Origin: Lumnitzera littorea
Taxonomy: Eukaryota; Streptophyta; Magnoliopsida; Myrtales; Combretaceae
DNA: 64,000 nucleotides
Assembly (NCBI GenBank): GCA_024138015.1
Contig: JAMXBB010000010.1
Span: forward strand, 7,994,776 to 8,058,775
Direction: 5' to 3'
Position numbers and translations under genes: made by a program. The notes below the pieces were generated by a model. It saw nothing but the letters and a program-made list of their open reading frames with translations, was not told the origin of the DNA and did no database searches. Position 1 is the stretch's first letter. Each line of letters starts with the position of its first letter. This document shows positions 58,615 through 64,000 of this stretch, piece by piece.

Positions 58615-59345
58615 TAAATTTTGCCACATTTATACATAACCTATAACTCAATTTCAACTACATTAAATGTAATAAATCAAATGACAAAGTACATTTGTTA
58701 GCATTTTACCATATATAAACGTAGTCAAACCTATACTATAGGCCACATGTAAATGTAGCAAATCTTAAACAAAATGTAAAAAATATCATCAACTTGTGTG
58801 AACGTGGTCTTTAGTTTTAATTAGCCTACGTTTACATGTAGCAAGTCATTAAGCGTGTGGAATTAATCAACTTTTGCTATGTTTAAATGTGACTAAACCA
58901 ACTTTATAAGCCACATGTAAACATAGCAAATTATAGTGCATACTTGTATATTTCGCTTTTAACCACGTGTAAATGTGGCAAAAAGTACACTTTAAACATG
59001 GCAAACTGTAGGTATTACTTACACATTTAACTTTTATTCACGAGCAATGGGATAGAACCTAACTTATTAACCATATATAAACATGGCAAAACCTACACTA
59101 TTAGCCACATGTAAATGTGTCACGTCATAACTATTAGTCATATCTAAACATGGAAAAACTTATCCTATTAGCAACGTGTAAACATAGCAAATGGTCTATC
59201 TATTTTGCCATATTTTCCAACATTGATCACGTTTACATTTTGAAACATAGCGAAACTTGTTACCATACGCTTTTTGCTACATTACAAGGCCACATTTATT
59301 AAACGTAGCAACTAATTTTTTGCCATGTTGTTTTATACTTATCTA
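58615..59345. repeat. Subterminal repeat array of the CACTA-like element
   Basis: A motif close to CCACRTGTAAAYRTRGCAAA is present more than twelve times in about 730 bp, in both orientations. Clear copies include GCCACATGTAAATGTAGCAAA near 58742, GCCACATGTAAACATAGCAAA near 58910, ACCACGTGTAAATGTGGCAAA near 58962 and CAACGTGTAAACATAGCAAA near 59162. In known CACTA elements such repeats bind the element's own protein. Only a few weak copies are visible near the left end. Confidence 0.8.
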
Positions 59346-59385
59346 TGTTTATTAGACATGGACAAAGGCTAATTTTGGTGTAGTC

Positions 59386-61250
59386 TACACCCAATCCCAT
59401 TTGTCCTCCATAACTTGCTCATTTACTTCACAACATATTTTCTCATAGTTGACTTAGAATTGAGTTCTCCATCAATTTCAAAAGGTCAACAAGGGCAATC
59501 ACCTTAATTCTCATGTAAATTACTCCTACTCGTTCCTTAATCATATCATCTAGTGGGTATCCAATGATATTTTCTTTCCATCCGCTATCATTATCCCATA
59601 TCTAGTTTACTAACAAAATATTATCATGTTTATTCAACGATTTTGCCAACCAGCCATTCACCCTTCCTCCCTTCGACCAATTATCATTCCAAAAAGATGT
59701 AACCCTTCCATTTTTTAAACTTATTATAGCTCTTTCATCAATCCAATCTACAACTCTCTTCAAATCCTTAAAAAACTTCAATCCTTGACTTGTCTTCTTC
59801 CTCTCTATTCAACTTTGTTCTTATGTTTTACTAATTATGTCCATAAGATATTTTTCCTTTTCACCTACCAAGCTAACTTTGCAAAGTTTGTTAGGTATCT
59901 TTCTTCACATCTAACATACCTAATCATCCCTTTCCCTTAAGCATCTAAACTTTCAACCAACCAATTCAATGAACTTTCATGTTTTCTTGTGATGAGCCCT
60001 AAAGGAAATTACGATTAACTTTTTCAATCTTACATGCAAAGCTCGTCAAGAATGATAAAACCTAAGAGTAGTAGTTGGTAATACTTTCCAAGATTGAAGT
60101 AGCAAGAAGCTTCCTTCCAACAAAGCTTAAAAGCTTTAATTTCCATTCAAATAACTTTTTCCTTGTTTTCCTAAGGATGAAATTTAGATCCCTACTATCC
60201 GATGCTCTTTTCTCCTTAACTAAGACACCTAAATATTTCCTAAAAGCTACATTCGATCATTTATACTAAAGATGTTAGAGGTCTTCTCTTCCTAGACTAC
60301 ACTTATGTTTCTTGGAAACAAGATACACGATTTCTCATAATCAACTTTCTTACCTAACAAGGCACAAAAGGCCTACATAACTTCCATCATCGACTTGCAT
60401 TCTATTGAGAAGCTTCACCCATTAGAAGGGGATTATTTGTAAAGAAGACATGCGACAACTCCAAATTTGTTCCTTGCACTTAAAGCGGCATCCATTGTCC
60501 TTCCTTAACCATCACATAAATAATCTTACTCAAAATTTTCATCCCCAGAATAAATAAATATGGTGACATTAGATCACCTTGCCGATGTCCTCTACTAAAG
60601 GGGAACTCCTCAAGCATGGTACCATTTAAACAAGATTTAATAACAAGATCTAGTAAGCTTGACCCATGAATCCAAAAAATTAGCATATTTTAGAGAAAAA
60701 CAAATGAAATCTCATTCCATCCTATCATAAGTTTTTTCTAAGTCTAATTTTACTACCATCTAGTTCTATTTCCTACTTTTTTTCCCCAAGATTGCAATAC
60801 TTTTTGGAAAATAATGATATTATCTCTTCAGGATCTTCCTGGTATAAAACTCGATTGCTTAAGACTAATAATATTGTTAAGCAAGGGTCAAAACCTGTTC
60901 ACAAGACACTTACTTATAATTTTATACATAGTTGTATAGAGACTTATTGGTCCAAAATATTTGACTCTATTTTCCCCCATCAATTTAGATATAAGGACAA
61001 TTAGAGACTTATTGAGTTCCTTAGGCATTTCTCACATTTGTAAAATGCATTCAGCCACGTCACAAGTAGTTTACCCTACAATGTTCCAGCATCACTTAAA
61101 GAGTCCTGCATGCAGTCCGTCAATACTTGGAGATTTGTTATTCCGGTGCACCATACTGCATGCTTGATCTCTTCTTTCTTCCATGATTGTCTCAAAGCCT
61201 CTTTCTCCTCATCCATTTTAACACATTGTTCTATGAGAACATGTTATCGT
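59386..61250 (-). pseudogene. LINE reverse transcriptase remnant
   Basis: Minus strand motifs in order: EEIKHAVW and NKSPSIDGLHAGLFK (61170-61090), KELNKSLIVLISK (near 61010), FGPISLYTTMYKIISKCLVN (near 60950-60900), QSSFIPGR and DNIIIF (near 60850), LEKTYDRME (near 60740), FPFSRGHRQGDLMSPYLFIL (near 60600-60545), then HVFFTNN at 60432-60452. These are the RT blocks of plant LINEs. The catalytic pair of the A/FADD motif is replaced: ADD reads TNN. There are many stops and shifts. The left end near 59390 reads MEDKWDWV, the start of the zf-RVT domain that resumes at 55010. Confidence 0.85.
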
Positions 61251-61963
61251 GAAATATGTTGTTTACGAATAGCAATCTCTTCCATGTAAGTCACTGTTCT
61301 TATCTTATATCAATAAGAGAATAACAAATAAAATAAAAATAAAAAAGCCATGGGGGATGGGAAGGGATAGTGAGTTGGGGTGTTTAATCAATCTACTATT
61401 ATGTAGCAGTAATAGCATAGTGATTTTCTCGCAATTATAAAGCAGTCGGTTTCCCTAACACGTTCCTGTGATTTTCTTCACAGTGAGAATCAGTAAACTA
61501 CGAACTTCCATGGCCGGCTAATAGTAAACCATCTGTAAAAGTCTCCTACCTTTCGTGCGAGCTGTTGATATGAGATATAGATTTCGGTTACCAAATGCTG
61601 AACACACAAATATAAGAGACACGAAAAGTATAGAGAGAAGGAAAGGCATGCAAGGCACAGAATTTATGTGGAAGCCTCCTTAAGTATAGGGGTGAAAAGG
61701 GCTAAACCAATCCATATTATAGTGCAATGGCAATAGTACAGTAATATCTCATAACCTCAAAGCACTTGATTTCCTTAATAAGTCCTTAACAGTTTATACT
61801 TTCTCACTTATTTAAGTCATGTACATAATATATATATATATAGTTCCGTGTGAAGTCAAATTCTAATACACATAATAGGAAAGAACTTAAGCATTAAGAA
61901 AATACAAAGTAAGAAATAATTAGAAAAATACAACACCCCGAACTTAGCCTTTGCCAATTTGTT
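61251..61963. other. Gene-free spacer
   Basis: Two diverged direct repeats of about 70 bp can be seen (61402-61470 and 61722-61790, sharing AATAGCATAGT/AATAGTACAGT, AAAGCA and GGTTTCCCTAA/TGATTTCCTTAA). No gene. Confidence 0.45.
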
Positions 61964-62451
61964 TGTATAATACCCCAGAGCTCAGGGTGTCACAACCCAC
62001 TATATGTCTCTAATATCTAATAATACGTTAAGCGTAGATCGATAACTAAAATCTTTAAATATCACTATAAAGACCTCCAATAACCAAAACAAATATATAT
62101 ATATTATCTCTAAGCATAATTGACATCAAATTGTGAATAACTAATTCTTAAACAATAAACATTGACCATAAGAAATAATAGTTTAGCTATCATAACTCTT
62201 ATGTTATGTGTAATCGTTACTCTTCCCTTCCAAAAAGCAATATAATAAGGATCCCCAAAATCATTGTAATCTATCTGTTAATCTAAGTTTCCTGTCGCTC
62301 AAAAAGAAAGAAGAGTAAGCCGAAGCTCAGTATGTAACACCAAAAGCATATGTACATGCTACATAGAATAACAATTCACATGCATTAATGCAAACATATA
62401 ATACAAACAAGTCATTTATTATCTTTACATTAGTTCATCAAACATCACAAT

Positions 62452-62476
62452 ATATATATATATATATATATATATA
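62452..62476. repeat. (TA)n microsatellite
   Basis: A TA run of about 12 units followed by CGTACATACATACATG. Confidence 0.85.
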
Positions 62477-63329
62477 CGTACATACATACATGAATACAAC
62501 AGTGTTAGGAACTACCGCTTTGAGCCCTAATAACCCATAAGTCCCTAAATCTACTCTCATCATATCGTTATGCAACTCCATTAGGAACAATGTCACATAT
62601 GGATCAATGGGTGCCCCTTAAGAATTCACCACTCTAAAACCCTAGGTTGAGCCTAGTACAAACAACAAACATTTTTATATTCAAATATTTCATTAATTCA
62701 TTTTAACTTTCTATCCTATCAAACATAACCAACAAACATATTCCATGATTCATTATTAACACTAAAACCTAATACATTCATATAACAACTCATCACATAT
62801 CTATACTTAATTAAAAACTAATATCAGAATCTATAACTACAATTTTGATTATAATTGCTCGTACTTTATATTTGAGGTAAACCCTCTAAAAGTCGTATTA
62901 ATAACTTTATAGATTAAAACCTATGGTTAAACTTTATATTTTCCATTTACATAAAATTAAAACTTAAGAACTATATATTTATTTATTTATTATTTATTGG
63001 CGTGTATTATTTATATATTTTCACATTAGTTCATTTGTTATTTTTTCCAACGTAGTTATTTTATTATTCTTTTATTATGAAATTATTCTTTAGCCTATTG
63101 TTATTTATTATTCTAAGTCAATAAGTTTTATTCGATTCAATATTTCTAAATTTGTAATTTGGATATTCTCTCGCCGTATTATTTACAGTTAGTAGGCTTC
63201 TAGAAAAAAAAATCTATAATATCTTCTATCAATTTATATCTCTATCTTCTATATAAATATATATATTTTTATCTATTTATATCTATAATTATATTTATAT
63301 CTTTTATATCTATCTCCATATCTATATGA

Positions 63330-63356
63330 GCATCTATCTATCTATCTATCTATATC
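63330..63356. repeat. (TATC)n microsatellite
   Basis: About five TATC units. Confidence 0.8.
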
Positions 63357-63459
63357 TATGTAAATAATTCATATTCATCTCCACACCTTAAACCATATAC
63401 TAAAGTATATTTTCAAAACTTTAATAATATATATTTATTAAAATATGTTTTATTTTCTC

Positions 63460-63527
63460 TTATATATATATATATATATATATGTGTATGTGTGTGTGTG
63501 TGTGTGTGTGTATGTGTGTGTGTGTAT
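63460..63527. repeat. (TA)n-(TG)n compound microsatellite
   Basis: A TA run passes into TATGTGTATG and then a TG run of about 12 units, a break TATG, and a second TG run. It can form alternating purine-pyrimidine DNA. Confidence 0.9.
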
Positions 63528-64000
63528 TTATATCTATATTATTTTTTATAAAGTTTCATAATTGATACTAATGATAGCAAGAAATCAACATGTCAAAAAC
63601 TTAAGAAAATCTTCCATTCTTTGTTCATAATTTACAACTAAATGGCTCATAAATATGTCTTTTTAATCCTAACGTGAATTATTCACCAAAGTTAATAGAG
63701 TTCAAAAATTTACATACCTTGTTCTGATTCAGGAATTGTGACACTTCGCATTGATGTTCATTTTACAAATCCACAATAATCACTCTGGGGTTTCCCATAA
63801 TTACACATTACATTGTTAGTATTCTTGTTTTCATTAACATCATGTGATTAGATGAATTCCCCAATCAAAAAAATCCTACAATTCTTCTTAATTGAGAAAC
63901 TCACCTATGTATTTTACCCTAACATAATCTTCTAAGGAAGAGCCTATTTGATAAAGAGAGAATTATGAGAAATAAGGATATTAGGTTAATGGGAACAAAA

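Larger units (their letters stand above)
55033..59385. mobile_element. CACTA (En/Spm-like) non-autonomous transposon
   Basis: The left end reads CACTACAAGAATTTTGG. The right end on the complementary strand reads GACTACACCAAAATTAGCC, so both have (C/G)ACTACA followed by a CCAAAAT/ATTTTGG word. The 3-bp flanks are TCC and TAC. The right 750 bp hold a dense set of subterminal repeats in both orientations, a hallmark of CACTA elements. It interrupts the LINE at the start of zf-RVT. No transposase frame was found in the AT-rich interior, so it would depend on another element. Element class is inferred from ends, subterminal repeats and the broken host copy. Confidence 0.65.
53936..61250 (-). mobile_element. 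5'-truncated LINE, split by a CACTA-like element
   Basis: Minus strand, in order: RT from about 61250 to 59390, then after a 4.35-kb interruption a zf-RVT piece (55010-54850), RNase H (54605-54080) and an A-rich tail (the + strand T-run at 53938-53953). This is the ORF2 order of plant LINEs. The endonuclease domain is missing upstream of 61250, as expected for 5' truncation during target-primed reverse transcription. Frames are broken many times, so it is dead. Net length without the insertion is about 2.96 kb. Confidence 0.8.
61964..64000 (-). mobile_element. Gypsy-type LTR, minus sense, cut by window end
   Basis: Opens on the + strand with TGTATAATACCCCAGAG then GTGTCACAACCCACTATATG, the same layout as at 18641 and 39758, and has the leader-type block AAGAGTAAGCCGAAGCTCAG at 62312-62331. 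TA, TATC and TG microsatellites lie inside. It continues beyond the window. Confidence 0.55.

Noticed and set aside
1..64000. CRISPR arrays, rRNA genes, operons and complete tRNA genes
   Set aside because: None seen. No regular repeat-spacer array exists, and no sequence with full tRNA cloverleaf signals was found by eye.

Overview
The window is AT-rich plant nuclear DNA, almost certainly from a eudicot with a repeat-rich genome. It holds split genes with GT/AG introns, many LTR retrotransposons of plant type, a plant LINE with zf-RVT and RNase H domains, a CACTA-like DNA transposon, two TRIM elements and abundant TA, CT and TG microsatellites. There are no bacterial-type operons, and most long open frames are chance products of low-complexity DNA. 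The species cannot be named from the sequence.

One intact protein-coding gene could be reconstructed. It is a six-exon histidine-containing phosphotransfer protein (AHP/HPt) on the + strand at 49529-52237. The spliced frame gives 150 residues with the phospho-acceptor histidine at residue 79 in an HQFKGSSSSIGA motif. Such proteins carry phosphate from cytokinin receptor histidine kinases to response regulators. A TATA box lies about 145 bp upstream of the ATG, and a degenerate TRIM retrotransposon (48309-48926) lies about 600 bp upstream of the ATG.

Nearly all the rest is layered transposon debris. 2400-7110: a decayed Copia element whose gag is broken by five in-frame stops and whose 5' LTR region is split by a Gypsy-type LTR (2520-5041). 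7949-8236: a remnant that resembles RNase H. 8831-9496: a complete TRIM with LTRs, PBS-like and PPT-like sites and a 5-bp target duplication. 10154-13381: a non-autonomous Gypsy derivative with two LTRs and a short pol remnant. 18641 to about 20870: a minus-sense Gypsy-type LTR. 24650-25220: a degenerate GATGCAATTTT array. 25812-26756: a possible inverted-repeat element. 27575-30446: a 2.9-kb solo LTR with near-matching target duplications. 31300-37099: an Ogre/Tat-like element on the minus strand with LTR, PBS and coiled-coil remnant. 39758 to about 47600: a minus-sense Gypsy-type LTR region hosting a 1.65-kb two-LTR element (40527-42178) and another minus-sense LTR (43115 to about 46000). 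53936-61250: a 5'-truncated minus-strand LINE cut in two by a 4.35-kb CACTA-like element (55033-59385). 61964 to the end: another minus-sense Gypsy-type LTR, cut by the window edge.

The most noteworthy structure is the LINE/CACTA nest with its dense array of subterminal repeats. I saw no clearly new biological system. The unexplained items are two GC-richer islands (1040-1210 and 22100-22330), the GATGCAATTTT array and a tRNA-like A-box/B-box pair inside an Ogre-like LTR. All coordinates of repeat boundaries were found by eye.
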